Assembly (NCBI GenBank): GCA_014055465.1
Contig: WIAF01000006.1
Span: 124,001 to 188,000 of the forward strand
Direction: 5' to 3'
DNA length: 64,000 nt
Origin: Nitrospira sp. CR1.1
Lineage (GTDB): Bacteria; Nitrospirota; Nitrospiria; Nitrospirales; Nitrospiraceae
The position numbers and the translations under genes were made by a program. Shown piece after piece: positions 16,802 to 25,565 of the stretch. The stretch's first letter is position 1; each line of letters starts with the position of its first letter. A model generated the notes under the pieces. The model was not told where the DNA came from. It ran no database searches and saw nothing but the letters and a program-made list of their open reading frames with translations.

Positions 16802-17524
16802 TCAGCTACGGCGGGCGCTCGGCGCACCGAATGTCGCGAGCATCGGAACGGACTCCGGGAAGCGCTCCATGTTCATCGCAAGGCGCACGGCAAGATCTTG
16901 CGGATAGGACTCCAACCGCTTGGCTTGGGCGCGTAGCTGATCGGTTTGGGATTTCACTGATGCGACATGGTCGCTGACCAGCTTCTTCGCCGCGTCTTCG
17001 AGTTTCTTTCCCTCAGCCATCGCACGATCCACCTGCGCTTGCTGCTCGGGCGTGAAGGGCGGATCCTTCCGGCTGCGACGTGGGGCGGCCTCATAGGCGA
17101 CCTTCATCTGACTCAGCACCTGCTTATACTCCGCATCCTTTTCGAGTGGCAGTTTCTCCGCCTCGTCGATTTGCTTTTCAATGGCCTTGCGCTCAGCGTA
17201 CAACCGGTCGGCTTCTGCCTTGGGGAACTTGTACAAATACCCTCCACCCACACTCGGGACAAACGCACCCACCTGATCGCCCTTACAGAATGAGAGTCGC
17301 GGCTGCCGGGCGAAATCATACGGTCCGCCACGCCGCTCGCTGTTCGGAATGGGCGCCGGCAGAGCCGCGGCCAGGGCCGCCTCTGCCCTGGCCGCGAACG
17401 CCAATTCTTCGGGAGTGGCGTTGCGCACACCATCCACACAATCAGCCCGCGCCGCATTCGGCATTCCAGACATGACTGACACAATCATCACTACAACAGC
17501 AACGCCAGCACCCGTTTTCTGCAT
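16802..17524 (-). CDS. Exported coiled-coil protein of unknown function, ends at an in-frame TGA
   Basis: A 240-residue protein with a signal peptide (VAVVVMIVSVMSGMPNAARA) and GGAGG six bases before the chosen ATG. The mature part has two cysteines (DCVDGVRN and LSFCKGDQ), a VGGGYLYKFPKAEADRLY segment and a long charged helix (residues ~105-215). The family is not recognised. The frame stops at TGA (16804-16802), but protein-like sequence continues in the same frame for 60 further codons, so the gene may be truncated by a nonsense change. Confidence 0.7.
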   Translation of the reverse strand: MQKTGAGVAVVVMIVSVMSGMPNAARADCVDGVRNATPEELAFAARAEAALAAALPAPIPNSERRGGPYDFARQPRLSFCKGDQVGAFVPSVGGGYLYKFPKAEADRLYAERKAIEKQIDEAEKLPLEKDAEYKQVLSQMKVAYEAAPRRSRKDPPFTPEQQAQVDRAMAEGKKLEDAAKKLVSDHVASVKSQTDQLRAQAKRLESYPQDLAVRLAMNMERFPESVPMLATFGAPSARRS

Positions 17525-17678
17525 CAACGTCCTCCGCTGTGGGACCGACCGCAGTCGCCGGTTATGCCGGTCAACGCGGTCGAAGTATCATGCGAGGCTC
17601 CAACGAAGTCAAGGCGAGCACGGGTCATATGAGAACAGAAGCCTTGCACCACCGTAGCGGTTTTACTAAGATCCCCCC

Positions 17679-18860
17679 ATGACAGCACATTCCTCCCTGC
17701 CCCCGCACGATAAACCGCGGCAGCAGGCTGACACGGATCTCGAACGTTTGTTCGAGCTGTCCCTGGACATGCTCTGCATTGCGAATGCCGAGAGCTATTT
17801 CACGCGCCTGAGTCCCTCGTGTACCCGCACATTAGGCTGGAGCCTCGATGAATTGATGAGTCGTCCGTTCCTCGACTTCGTGCATCCCGACGACCGGGCC
17901 AGCACGATCCTTGAGGTCGAGCGCCAGATCGGCAGAGGCGAACCGGTCCTGGAATTTCAAAACCGCTATCAGCACAAGAACGGAACTTGGCGGCTGCTGT
18001 CGTGGAAATCCTCTCCGCACCCAGACGGACATCTGTATGCCATTGCACGCGACGTCACGGAGCGTGAGCAGGCGCAGCAGGTGTTACAACGGTCCCACCA
18101 GGAATTGGAACATCGCGTGCAGGAGCGCACGGCGGAACTCCAACAACGCAATGGCGATTTGGAAACGCTGCTGTATATCACCTCACACGATCTGCGTGAG
18201 CCCATCCGGTCGATCTCAAACTTCTCGCAATTGGTACGCGAGCGCTACGGAGACCGGCTGGACTCCAAAGGGACCGATTACATCGATCGAATCATTCGCT
18301 CGGCACAACGGATGGATCAGCTCATGGAGGATCTGCTCACGCTGTCGAGGGCGCAACGTTTGGAGATGCCCTATGAAGAGGTCCGCGGCGACGACTTGGT
18401 CATCGCGGCTTTGACGCAACTGGATGAAACGATCCGGCGCACGGGCGCGCGCGTCGAGGTCGCCGCCAATTTTCCCTCATTTCGAGTGAATACCACGTGG
18501 ATCACGCAGGCGTTGTACAACTTGATTGCGAACGCGCTGAAGTTTCACCGGGATGGAGAGGTTCCCGATATTGAGGTCGCCCCGTTCTGGCTGGCGGAGG
18601 ATTCGCGCCCGCTTGCAGGCATTGTGGTGCGAGACCGCGGAATCGGGGTTGAGCCGGATCAGGCCCATCGGATCTTCCAATTGTTTCAACGGGCGGTGGG
18701 GCGCGAGGTGAGCGGCACGGGCGCGGGATTGGCTATTGTCCAACAGATTGCGCATCGGCACGGTGGACGCGCGTGGGTGCAACCGCGAGACGGCGGCGGG
18801 TCTGAATTCTTCCTGCTCTTCGGAAGCCAATCACTCATCAACACGAAACCGACGCCCTGA
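17679..18860 (+). CDS. PAS-domain sensor histidine kinase
   Basis: A 393-residue cytoplasmic kinase with no membrane segment. A PAS/PAC sensor domain covers ~22-140 (LFELSLDMLCIANAE, then QNRYQHKNGTWRLLSWKS). A coiled-coil linker (LEHRVQERTAELQQRNGDLE) leads to the DHp helix with the phospho-acceptor motif YITSHDLREPIRSIS. The ATPase domain shows the N box YNLIANALKF, G1 VRDRGIGV, and G2 GTGAGLAIVQQI. It resembles phytochrome-like or light/redox kinases. No response regulator is adjacent, so its partner is unknown. Confidence 0.92.
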   Translation: MTAHSSLPPHDKPRQQADTDLERLFELSLDMLCIANAESYFTRLSPSCTRTLGWSLDELMSRPFLDFVHPDDRASTILEVERQIGRGEPVLEFQNRYQHKNGTWRLLSWKSSPHPDGHLYAIARDVTEREQAQQVLQRSHQELEHRVQERTAELQQRNGDLETLLYITSHDLREPIRSISNFSQLVRERYGDRLDSKGTDYIDRIIRSAQRMDQLMEDLLTLSRAQRLEMPYEEVRGDDLVIAALTQLDETIRRTGARVEVAANFPSFRVNTTWITQALYNLIANALKFHRDGEVPDIEVAPFWLAEDSRPLAGIVVRDRGIGVEPDQAHRIFQLFQRAVGREVSGTGAGLAIVQQIAHRHGGRAWVQPRDGGGSEFFLLFGSQSLINTKPTP

Positions 18861-19076
18861 ACTCACCACACAGCCGGTCGTACGTGAGCTCGTTGACCGA
18901 TCGACTATCAAGGCCAACCCCACGCCTCTCACAACACAACACCCCGGCCATGAGATCAGGAACAAACGGATGGCCTGCTGCTCCGACATCCGAGGAGAGC
19001 CTTCCACCCGGAGGGAGCCTGCGGCCGGGAAATCAGCCCCAGGCTCCCTCACCCTGCAAGACCTCTCTATGCGTGT

Positions 19077-19424
19077 TCACTTCAACGCGTGGGTGCCATG
19101 CGTGATAGCGCCGCCAGCGCGCAATGCGGCTGCGACGAGCACCGTTTCAGCCAGCTCCGGTTCAGTCGCGCCTAATTTCCGCGCACTGTTCGTATGGATA
19201 TCGATGCAATAGGGGCATTGCGTGGTACAGGCGACTGCCAGTGCGATCAGCTCCTTGTACTTTTTGGGAATGGTTCCGTCGGCCAGGGCCGCCTTGTCGA
19301 ACGCGACAAATGCCGCCATCGCTTCCGGCGCCAGGGTGCCGAGGTCCTTCATCTTGCCGAGATTGGTCAGATCGTAGAGCCCAACGGCTTGCTCCTGTTC
19401 CAAGCTGGTCGATGTCTGCGACAT
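19077..19424 (-). CDS. Carboxymuconolactone decarboxylase/AhpD-like protein
   Basis: A 115-residue all-helical protein. The AhpD core is visible: IPKKYKELIALAVACTTQCPYCIDIHTNSARKLGATEPEL, containing the CxxC (CPYC) with downstream His. The family includes peroxidase partners reducing alkyl hydroperoxides. It lies 33 bp downstream of a SAM methyltransferase gene on the same strand and is likely co-transcribed. The pair is divergent from an AraC regulator. Confidence 0.9.
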   Translation of the reverse strand: MSQTSTSLEQEQAVGLYDLTNLGKMKDLGTLAPEAMAAFVAFDKAALADGTIPKKYKELIALAVACTTQCPYCIDIHTNSARKLGATEPELAETVLVAAALRAGGAITHGTHALK

Positions 19425-19457
19425 GATGGCCCTCCTTGGTTGACTGCCGTGAATGTC

Positions 19458-20279
19458 CTACGCTCGCGTGCCGATGACGTCCAAGTATTCCGCCTCCACC
19501 ACCGTGGCGCCGCCCTGCGCCCGGTTGTGTTGGGACCAGAGCAATTCCAACTCCGCCCGTAAGCGCTCCTTACCGGATTCGTCTAACGAGGCAAACGCAC
19601 GATTGATCGGGCCGTAATATTGGCCGAAAAAGTCCACGACCTCGGCCGGCGGGAACGGATAGTCGAGCCGGTAGATTCGCTTCGTCAGGCACAGCGACGA
19701 GAGGCCTGGCCCGAGTCGTTCGCGGACCGTGGCCTCATCACCCCACAACACCGGCGACGGCATCCCGGACGGTGCGATGAACTTCGCAACGGTCTTGAAC
19801 ATCTGCCCAACGAATCCCTGCGGCGTCCAATTGGCCATCGCCACCGCGCCCCCCGGGACGCACACGCGCAAGAGCTCTTGCGCAACCAGGTCCGGGCGTG
19901 GCGCGAACATGGCGCCGAGAATACTCACCACCAGATCGAACGACCTGTCGGCATAGGGCAGTGCCTCCGCATCGCCCTCGTCGAACTTGACTCGCAAGCC
20001 CTCGGCCTGGGCACGCGCTCGCGCCCGCTCCACCCAGTTGGGTGCGATGTCCACGCCCGTGACCTCGAGTCCGTCCTTGGCCGCAATCAATGCCAGCTGG
20101 CCGGAGCCGCAGCCGACATCGAGCAGCGTTGCGCCTGGCGAGACCGGCAGCCGTTCGTAAAACTCGCGCGCGCCCCCTTCCAGGTAGCGTGAAAACCGAT
20201 CATAATCCCCCGCCGTCCAAATGTGTTGGAGCTTCTGTTTCAACCCATCCATGTCCGTGGTCAGCGTGCTGGTCGTCAT
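19458..20279 (-). CDS. Class I SAM-dependent methyltransferase
   Basis: A 273-residue UbiE/Methyltransf_11-type enzyme. Motif I is LLDVGCGSGQLAL, the acidic loop is GVDIAPNWVERA, motif II region is GDAEALPYADRSFDLVVSILG, and post-motif GGAVAMANWTPQG follows. The C-terminal ~80 residues (LDYPFPPAEVVDFFGQYYGP) form a substrate cap. The substrate is unknown. It heads the unit with the AhpD-like gene and is separated by 173 bp from the divergent AraC-type regulator. Confidence 0.9.
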   Translation of the reverse strand: MTTSTLTTDMDGLKQKLQHIWTAGDYDRFSRYLEGGAREFYERLPVSPGATLLDVGCGSGQLALIAAKDGLEVTGVDIAPNWVERARARAQAEGLRVKFDEGDAEALPYADRSFDLVVSILGAMFAPRPDLVAQELLRVCVPGGAVAMANWTPQGFVGQMFKTVAKFIAPSGMPSPVLWGDEATVRERLGPGLSSLCLTKRIYRLDYPFPPAEVVDFFGQYYGPINRAFASLDESGKERLRAELELLWSQHNRAQGGATVVEAEYLDVIGTRA

Positions 20280-20452
20280 GATGTCCTCCTCTGTGTCCGT
20301 CGTGTTGGCGTGCTCACCATGTTGGCGTGGGACCAGTCTAGCGAGATGCAGCCCAGGCGTCTTATCCGCGCGTCTGGTTCTCTTAGCAGGAGCATGGTAC
20401 CCTCTGATCTTCCTTATCCCGGCGTCCGGGCCGGTTAGCCGGGACGTGGCTC

Positions 20453-21487
20453 ATGGCGAGCGTCTATTCCATGGATGTCCTGTCCGAAGTGTTGAAGGCC
20501 GTAACGCTCGACGGCGCCGTGTTCTTCCACGGAGAATTCTCCGCGCCCTGGTGTATGCGCGAACCGGATGCGGACACAATGGCTTCGTATCTCTCCGCTG
20601 CCTCGAAGCATGTGATCATTTTTCATCTCCTGACCGAAGGACGCGGCCATGCTCGCATCGAGGGTGAGGCGCGCCCCCTGTCCCTAGTCGCGGGAGACCT
20701 CGTCATTGTTCCCCATGGCAATGCGCATGTGATGGGAAACGGCCCGCCGGTGAAACCGGTCGACAGTTCTACGCAACTGCAACGGGTGTTGGCCGAGGGC
20801 CGCATGTTGTCTCAATACGGCGGCGGCGGCGAGATGACGAAGTTGATCTGCGGGTACCTGACCTGCGAGCGGCACCTGAGTCAGGTATTCCTTGCGGGAC
20901 TGCCAGCGCTGATGAAGCTCCACATTCGCGACGAACCGTCAGGACGCTGGTTGGAGGATTCGCTCCGCTATTCGGTGGAACAGGCCGAGGCGGCTAACCC
21001 CGGCGGGATGGCGGTGCTGGCGAAACTGTCCGAGGTGTTGTTCGTTGAAGCGTTACGGCGATATGTGGCGCAATTACCCGCCACCCAGACCGGCTGGCTG
21101 GCCGGGTTGCGCGACCCGGACGTGGGAAAAGCCCTGGCGTGCCTGCATCGAGACCCAGCCAGTCCCTGGACAATCGCCACGCTGGCCAATGAGGTGGGTC
21201 TGTCCCGCTCTGTCCTCGCGGAACGCTTTCGACACTATTTGTCGGAGACCCCCATCGGATACCTCACACGCTGGCGGCTGCAACTGGCGGCACAGCAGTT
21301 TGCGTCGACCTCCAAGAGCGTGGCGGAGGTGGCGGGCGAGGTCGGCTATGAGTCCGAACCCTCTTTTAATCGTGCGTTTAAACGAGAGTTCGGCCTGCCA
21401 CCGGCAAGATTCCGCAGTCAGTCGAGAGCCACGGACGGAACAGCCGTCCCCAACAGGAACAAAACGACTCGCCTCCACACAAGATAG
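20453..21487 (+). CDS. AraC-family regulator with N-terminal cupin (Cupin_6)
   Basis: A 344-residue regulator. The N-terminal ~190 residues form a cupin-type ligand domain (HVIIFHLLTEGRGHARIEG, LVAGDLVIVPHGNAHVM). The C-terminal ~100 residues hold two HTH motifs: SPWTIATLANEVGLSRSVLAERF and KSVAEVAGEVGYESEPSFNRAFKREFG. Cupin_6-type AraC proteins often govern oxidoreductase or AhpD/CMD genes. Here the divergent methyltransferase/AhpD unit is the probable target. The effector is unknown. Confidence 0.92.
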   Translation: MASVYSMDVLSEVLKAVTLDGAVFFHGEFSAPWCMREPDADTMASYLSAASKHVIIFHLLTEGRGHARIEGEARPLSLVAGDLVIVPHGNAHVMGNGPPVKPVDSSTQLQRVLAEGRMLSQYGGGGEMTKLICGYLTCERHLSQVFLAGLPALMKLHIRDEPSGRWLEDSLRYSVEQAEAANPGGMAVLAKLSEVLFVEALRRYVAQLPATQTGWLAGLRDPDVGKALACLHRDPASPWTIATLANEVGLSRSVLAERFRHYLSETPIGYLTRWRLQLAAQQFASTSKSVAEVAGEVGYESEPSFNRAFKREFGLPPARFRSQSRATDGTAVPNRNKTTRLHTR

Positions 21488-21500
21488 CGCTCAAACGAAT

Positions 21501-21839
21501 TTACATTTTTACCCATGAGAGGCGGTCTTCTGGCGACTCGTGACGCCTCTCGATCTCCTGGCACGTCGTCCACGGATGGGCGACGGCACCAGCAACCGCT
21601 CCGACCATCGCAAACGGCATCGCCACCACAAACAGCGGCAGCCCGATACCATACCCGACCCACTGGAGCGCGACGCTGTCGCGTTTCCGCCCTGCCGCAA
21701 CCATGCGTTCCGCCGGATAGAGTGGAAACGTCCCGTACTCGCTGCCCAAGCTGGCACTCTCGCCGATGGTTCGGCATCGTGCCTCGCCGACTGCTGGCAC
21801 CAGCACTGCCAGGCACAGACCGAGCGTCAATGCTTTCAT
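21501..21839 (-). CDS. Small exported or membrane protein of unknown function
   Basis: From ATG 21839, with GGAGG eight bases upstream, the frame gives 112 residues. The N-terminus MKALTLGLCLAVLVPAVGEARC is a signal peptide. A second hydrophobic segment (GYGIGLPLFVVAMPFAMVGAVAGAVAH) is followed by PWTTCQEIERRH. In-frame sequence upstream of 21839 is Arg-rich and unlike coding sequence. Family is not recognised. Confidence 0.65.
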   Translation of the reverse strand: MKALTLGLCLAVLVPAVGEARCRTIGESASLGSEYGTFPLYPAERMVAAGRKRDSVALQWVGYGIGLPLFVVAMPFAMVGAVAGAVAHPWTTCQEIERRHESPEDRLSWVKM

Positions 21840-22212
21840 GACCATGTCCTCCACAAGCCTTCGCGCAACGTTCTCCTGTCCATCATCAGCACATCCATCA
21901 GCACATCGCATGCCACCCACCTCATCCCCGCAGGCGACGCCGGCTTGTGGTGATTGCAGGCCAAGACGCCTGCGCCTTCGTATCACTCTTCCGTTTCGCT
22001 TGAGAGAATGTGCAGTTTCGCTCACCACGCACTGTGCGGAAACGCCAGATCTTCATTCCATCCGCACTGGTCGTGTGCTGATGACTGGTCGATTTCGTCT
22101 CGCGATCCGTACCTTGAGCCTTTCTCACCGGTGGCGTAGAGTATTCGACTAGAGTCAGGCCCCAGGACCATGCTCCCTTTCACCGCGTTCTGACCATGAA
22201 CAGGATCACACC

Positions 22213-22671
22213 ATGCATCGTTTGACCATCTTCACTCTGCTCACTTGCGCCACGGTCCTGTTGCCGTTCTCGACTGGAGCCTTCGCGGAAACCCTTCCTC
22301 CTGCCGTCATGCAGAAAATTCACGCTGCGCAACAGCACATCAAAACGATCGGGATGGAAGACTATCGGAAGGTTGTGGACGGTCCCGGCGAGGCCCTCAT
22401 CATCGATGTGCGCGAGCCGCACGAATACGCCGCTGGTCACGCGCCCGGCGCCGTGAACATTCCCCGAGGCGTATTCGAGTTCCAGATTTGGAAGCATGTC
22501 GGGGCTCCTGCCTCGCTGCAGATGGCAAAACCCCTCTACCTCCAGTGCCAAAGCGGGAACCGTGCGTCTCTCGCGGCGCAATCCCTCGCAGAGTTGGGAT
22601 TGACGCAGACGACAGCTGTCGTTATGAGCCTTGACGAGTGGCAGAAATCCGGGCAGCCGTTCGTGAAGTAA
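22213..22671 (+). CDS. Exported single-domain rhodanese
   Basis: A 152-residue protein with a signal peptide ending near TGAFAETLPP. The rhodanese domain shows LIIDVREPHEYAAGHAPGAVNIPRG, and the active-site loop is LYLQCQSGNRASLAA with the catalytic Cys (CQSGNR). An accessory helix (MQKIHAAQQHIKTIGMEDY) precedes the domain. It would carry sulfur as a persulfide in the periplasm. No sulfur-oxidation genes are adjacent, so its partner is unknown. Confidence 0.92.
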   Translation: MHRLTIFTLLTCATVLLPFSTGAFAETLPPAVMQKIHAAQQHIKTIGMEDYRKVVDGPGEALIIDVREPHEYAAGHAPGAVNIPRGVFEFQIWKHVGAPASLQMAKPLYLQCQSGNRASLAAQSLAELGLTQTTAVVMSLDEWQKSGQPFVK

Positions 22672-22739
22672 CAATCGTGACCGCGCCACATCGAATAGCC
22701 GGAACGGATGTCGCCAGTCCTGGGCTCAGGGCCCACCGG

Positions 22740-23501
22740 CTAGCCCTCACGCCAGGATGACTGACCGAACGCTCGAACAGCCAGATACGCCACGTTCCGT
22801 TTCCAATAGGCGATCTTCGACCTCGTCATCAATTCCAGAAACAGGTCATCGGCCTCTTTTCGATTGAACACCCTGCCGGCTGGCGTCACTTCACCCTCCG
22901 GAAGGATCACCAGCCCTCCGGATCGATAGATCAGATCATGCATGATCGGGGCGACCAGCGAAAGCTCAAACGAGGCGATGATGGCCCAGAACAGACGCGG
23001 GATACTGGCCAGGTCGCTCTGAAACCCGCGCTTCGCCGTAATGATGCAGCCATCCAACGCAACATAGCGGCAATCTTCAGCCACGACCCACAGGCGTCCA
23101 TCGTGAGTGAGGACCGGAATGGGCAGCGTGGGTAGCGCATCCGCCCCAGCCACTACAATCCGGTCCGCGGCATGTTTGAGGTGAGCCTGCACCTCGGCAG
23201 AGGAAATATTGCGGTGCGCCTCGCCAAGATCGAAGGCAAACGTTTTTGTCACCGCGGCGACCAGCGTATGATTGCCGGCCAGCGTGGAAGCGGCGCCTGT
23301 CTTGGGAGCTTTGGCCGGCGCGGCGCTTTCGACGACCTTCTCACGACTGACCACCAGTGAAAGGGTGCGTCCCTGGTCGGTCAGGTTCAGGGTTACCGTT
23401 TCGCCGCCTTCGATCCGTTTCTCAATCCCCTCAAACTGCCTGATAAGTTCGGTGAGATACACCTGGGCTTGGGTGCATTGCACCTGTACCTGATCGGGCA
23501 T
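22740..23501 (-). CDS. DUF1353-family protein
   Basis: A 253-residue protein from MPDQVQ, with GAGGAG six bases upstream. The N-terminal ~85 residues are helical and charged (YLTELIRQFEGIEKRIEGGE). The C-terminal half carries DUF1353: AKRGFQSDLASIPRLFWAI, then APIMHDLIYRSG and NRKEADDLFLELM. DUF1353 is found in phage and accessory proteins and its role is unknown. The fusion to an N-terminal module is less usual. It is monocistronic here. Confidence 0.8.
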   Translation of the reverse strand: MPDQVQVQCTQAQVYLTELIRQFEGIEKRIEGGETVTLNLTDQGRTLSLVVSREKVVESAAPAKAPKTGAASTLAGNHTLVAAVTKTFAFDLGEAHRNISSAEVQAHLKHAADRIVVAGADALPTLPIPVLTHDGRLWVVAEDCRYVALDGCIITAKRGFQSDLASIPRLFWAIIASFELSLVAPIMHDLIYRSGGLVILPEGEVTPAGRVFNRKEADDLFLELMTRSKIAYWKRNVAYLAVRAFGQSSWREG

Positions 23502-23784
23502 ACGTGTCTCCTCGGTTTGGGTCATTCCCCCGCATCGGCTGCGGCATCATGCCTAAACTCATGGACCTATCTCAAGCCTTCCTTCATGCAAGGTTGCCGA
23601 TTCCTGTAACAGACTATGAAGGTGACGACAGGTGGGGATGAATCGGCAGGCGGACAGGACAGTCTCCTTCAATCGCTACACCTACGCGCGAGAGCATACA
23701 AAGAAGCAGACGAGCGCCGAGACAGGCTTGCGACGAGTGATGACGGGATCAGGCGCAACGGAGGATTACAGGCGCACGAGAGGG

Positions 23785-23819
23785 AAAACTGCCGCCCTCG
23801 CGTCACAAGCGAAGGCGGC
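23785..23819 (-). terminator. Intrinsic terminator after the 23873-24151 gene
   Basis: An 11-bp stem with one mismatch (23791-23801 with 23809-23819) and a 7-nt loop. On the minus strand it is followed by AGTTTTCCC. It lies 54 bp after the stop of the 92-residue protein gene. Confidence 0.6.
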
Positions 23820-23872
23820 TGAGAGACGTCTGGCCGCGGGGCTTTCAGCCGGACCCGGACGCATGACGGGCA

Positions 23873-24151
23873 CTAGGGCGTGGAAATAATCGGAATTTCC
23901 CGCGCCGACTCTTCCTTAAACTCTTCCATCTTTTTGTGAACGGCATGGAGAATTTCAGGATTGCTGCGGCAGGCCTCATTGCAGGTTTCGCCCATCTCCA
24001 GAATAGAGCAATGGTCCCGGACGGTCACCTTCCCCTGGACGCCGTTCATCTCGAAGCTGACTTTTACCGGCTGCTGATGCAGCGGGCAGAGCGTCTCCGC
24101 CACAATGGTGTCCTTGACTGTATGTGGGTGTCGTGCAAATAGGTCTGCCAT
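23873..24151 (-). CDS. Small cysteine-containing protein of unknown function
   Basis: A 92-residue soluble protein. Cysteines at CPLHQQPVK and at HCSILEMGETCNEAC suggest a small metal or redox site. The C-terminus is a charged helix (EILHAVHKKMEEFKEESA). No family is recognised. It stands alone, with a terminator-like hairpin 54 bp downstream. Confidence 0.6.
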   Translation of the reverse strand: MADLFARHPHTVKDTIVAETLCPLHQQPVKVSFEMNGVQGKVTVRDHCSILEMGETCNEACRSNPEILHAVHKKMEEFKEESAREIPIISTP

Positions 24152-24345
24152 ACGAGCTCCTTACGGTGTGACGGTAAATAATGATCCAGCGGCCTCCAAC
24201 CTCACTGTATCAAGAGACCCGTCCGGCACAAACTTCTATCGCATTTGCAGCGCGACAGGGCCGCTGATGCGCTGCCGTCGCCGGTGAGATAGACTCGCCG
24301 CAAGGAGACGAACCCCAACCACTGTCACCGGGACCGAGGAGACGC

Positions 24346-24627
24346 ATGCCATACGTATTGATCATTCATGAAGTCGACGCCTATCCGGCATGGAAGACGA
24401 TTTTTGATCACGCGGCAGGGATCCGAAAGCAGGCCGGAGAAATCAGATACCAGCTGTTGCGCCATGACACCGACGCCAACCGTATCGTCCATTTCTCAGA
24501 ATGGACGTCGCTCGACCAGGCCCGGCATTTTTTTGAGTCGCCGGAGCTGATCGAGATCAGACGCGAAGCGGGAGTCAACGCGCCTGAATTCCACTATCTG
24601 CACGAAATCGAGCAGGGCCTGTTGTGA
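24346..24627 (+). CDS. ABM-type (antibiotic biosynthesis monooxygenase-like) ferredoxin-fold protein
   Basis: A 93-residue dimeric alpha-beta barrel-like protein. VLIIHEVDAYPAWKTIFD, RYQLLRHDTDANRIVHFSEWTSLDQARHFFES and the closing VNAPEFHYLHEIEQ match the ABM/DUF1330-like pattern. No catalytic residues can be assigned. It is a single gene. Confidence 0.7.
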   Translation: MPYVLIIHEVDAYPAWKTIFDHAAGIRKQAGEIRYQLLRHDTDANRIVHFSEWTSLDQARHFFESPELIEIRREAGVNAPEFHYLHEIEQGLL

Positions 24628-24771
24628 TCGCCGGGAGATGCGTCGCCGCACACGCCGCGCCGGCACACGCATTTCCGGCCTTCGCTCTCACTTTTTATCG
24701 ACATGAGGTATGCTGCCTCTTCAGAAGCTGCGCCCGGACACCGGGCGTTGCCATACAGAGGAGGCAGCCCC

Positions 24772-24957
24772 ATGCGATTTGTGAAGGTGAAGGACGAAGA
24801 ACGTGCCGGTGAAGTGGCGATCAACCTCGACCTGGTTCGGGAAGCACATTACGGAGGAGGCTTACTGCACCTGTATTTCGAGCGCAGTTCCTCATCGCAA
24901 GACGATATGACCTTTACCGGCGAGAATGCCCAAAAGCTCTGGGCCGCGATGGGATAA
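24772..24957 (+). CDS. Small protein of unknown function
   Basis: A 61-residue protein preceded by AGGAGGC six bases before ATG. MRFVKVKDEERAG opens it, with beta-strand-like IARE/HLYFERS segments and DDMTFTGENAQKLWAAMG at the end. It resembles short single-domain beta proteins of unknown role. An in-frame extension upstream to 24703 lacks a ribosome site. Confidence 0.55.
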   Translation: MRFVKVKDEERAGEVAINLDLVREAHYGGGLLHLYFERSSSSQDDMTFTGENAQKLWAAMG

Positions 24958-25565
24958 CGGAAACGGCCTTCATCCATCCCAACACGCTCCGGCCATTGTG
25001 CTATGCCCAGTCACTCGTCCATGACTGCCGCCCGCCTCTGCCCGATTCGTGTTCTCGCGACTTCTAGCCAGCTGCGGAAAAACTCATTTTTTGCACGCTA
25101 CGCCGCGATCAGCTCACGTGGCGTGTTGGTATCAGGATAGTACGCAGGATGCGCAACAAGGCCATCCAGCAAGGCCGCAGCGAGTGAAGCGGCGACTCGT
25201 ACTCTTGTCGTACGTTGAGCCGCTGAACGATGCGAGAACGTCGCTGGTGGACTTTTTCCGCATCCTGCTAGCCGGGAGAAGGGCCGGTGCTTTCCACCGT
25301 GCCGGATTCCATTCCTCTTCGTTCAACGAACCCGGCGTCGACTGGCGCTCACAAAGCCGCTGCGGATGATCGCCGCAGTGCGTGCCCTCCCACGCACCAT
25401 CGCCATACTCTTTCAACACGACGCCGGTCAATCGCTCCACCCGCACCGGACAACCCGGCACGACAAACAGAGGAACGAAGGCAGACCGTGATTGAGGCGG
25501 CAGCCTTCGTATCATCATCAGCCGCCGATGTCACCCTCCGCGGCCTGTACGGATGCCTTCAGCCG
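24958..25565. other. Spacer with dispersed repeat, no firm gene
   Basis: Between the small protein gene and the end of the eCIS locus lie 608 bases. The only clear object is the 211-bp repeat at 25061-25271. A minus-strand frame at 25132-25518 runs into the repeat and is not convincing. Confidence 0.5.
25061..25271 (+). repeat. Dispersed hairpin repeat, copy 1 (left flank of the eCIS locus)
   Basis: The unit runs from CTTCTAGCCA to CATCCTGCTAG. Its core (25144-25268, 125 bp) starts GCAGGATGCG and ends with the exact complement CGCATCCTGC. Nested pairs AGCGGC/GCCGCT and CGTAC/GTACG fold it into one long hairpin. Copy 2 at 60569-60783 is nearly identical in the same orientation; copy 3 at 39979-40134 is diverged. 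Because it looks like a non-coding structured element, the open frame through it should not be called a gene. Confidence 0.9.

Noticed and set aside
16802-16804. TGA as a selenocysteine codon
   Set aside because: The context is not redox-like, no selenoprotein family fits, and no clear hairpin was seen after it.
25049-25369. Plus-strand frame shared by repeat copies 1 and 2 (HATPRSAHVACWYQD...)
   Set aside because: The frames agree only because the DNA repeat is conserved. The inner palindrome and compensatory changes argue for a structured non-coding element.
25132-25518. Minus-strand frame of 128 codons next to repeat copy 1
   Set aside because: Its C-terminal third is the antisense of the dispersed repeat and there is no ribosome site or family. 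A small real gene disrupted by the repeat remains possible.
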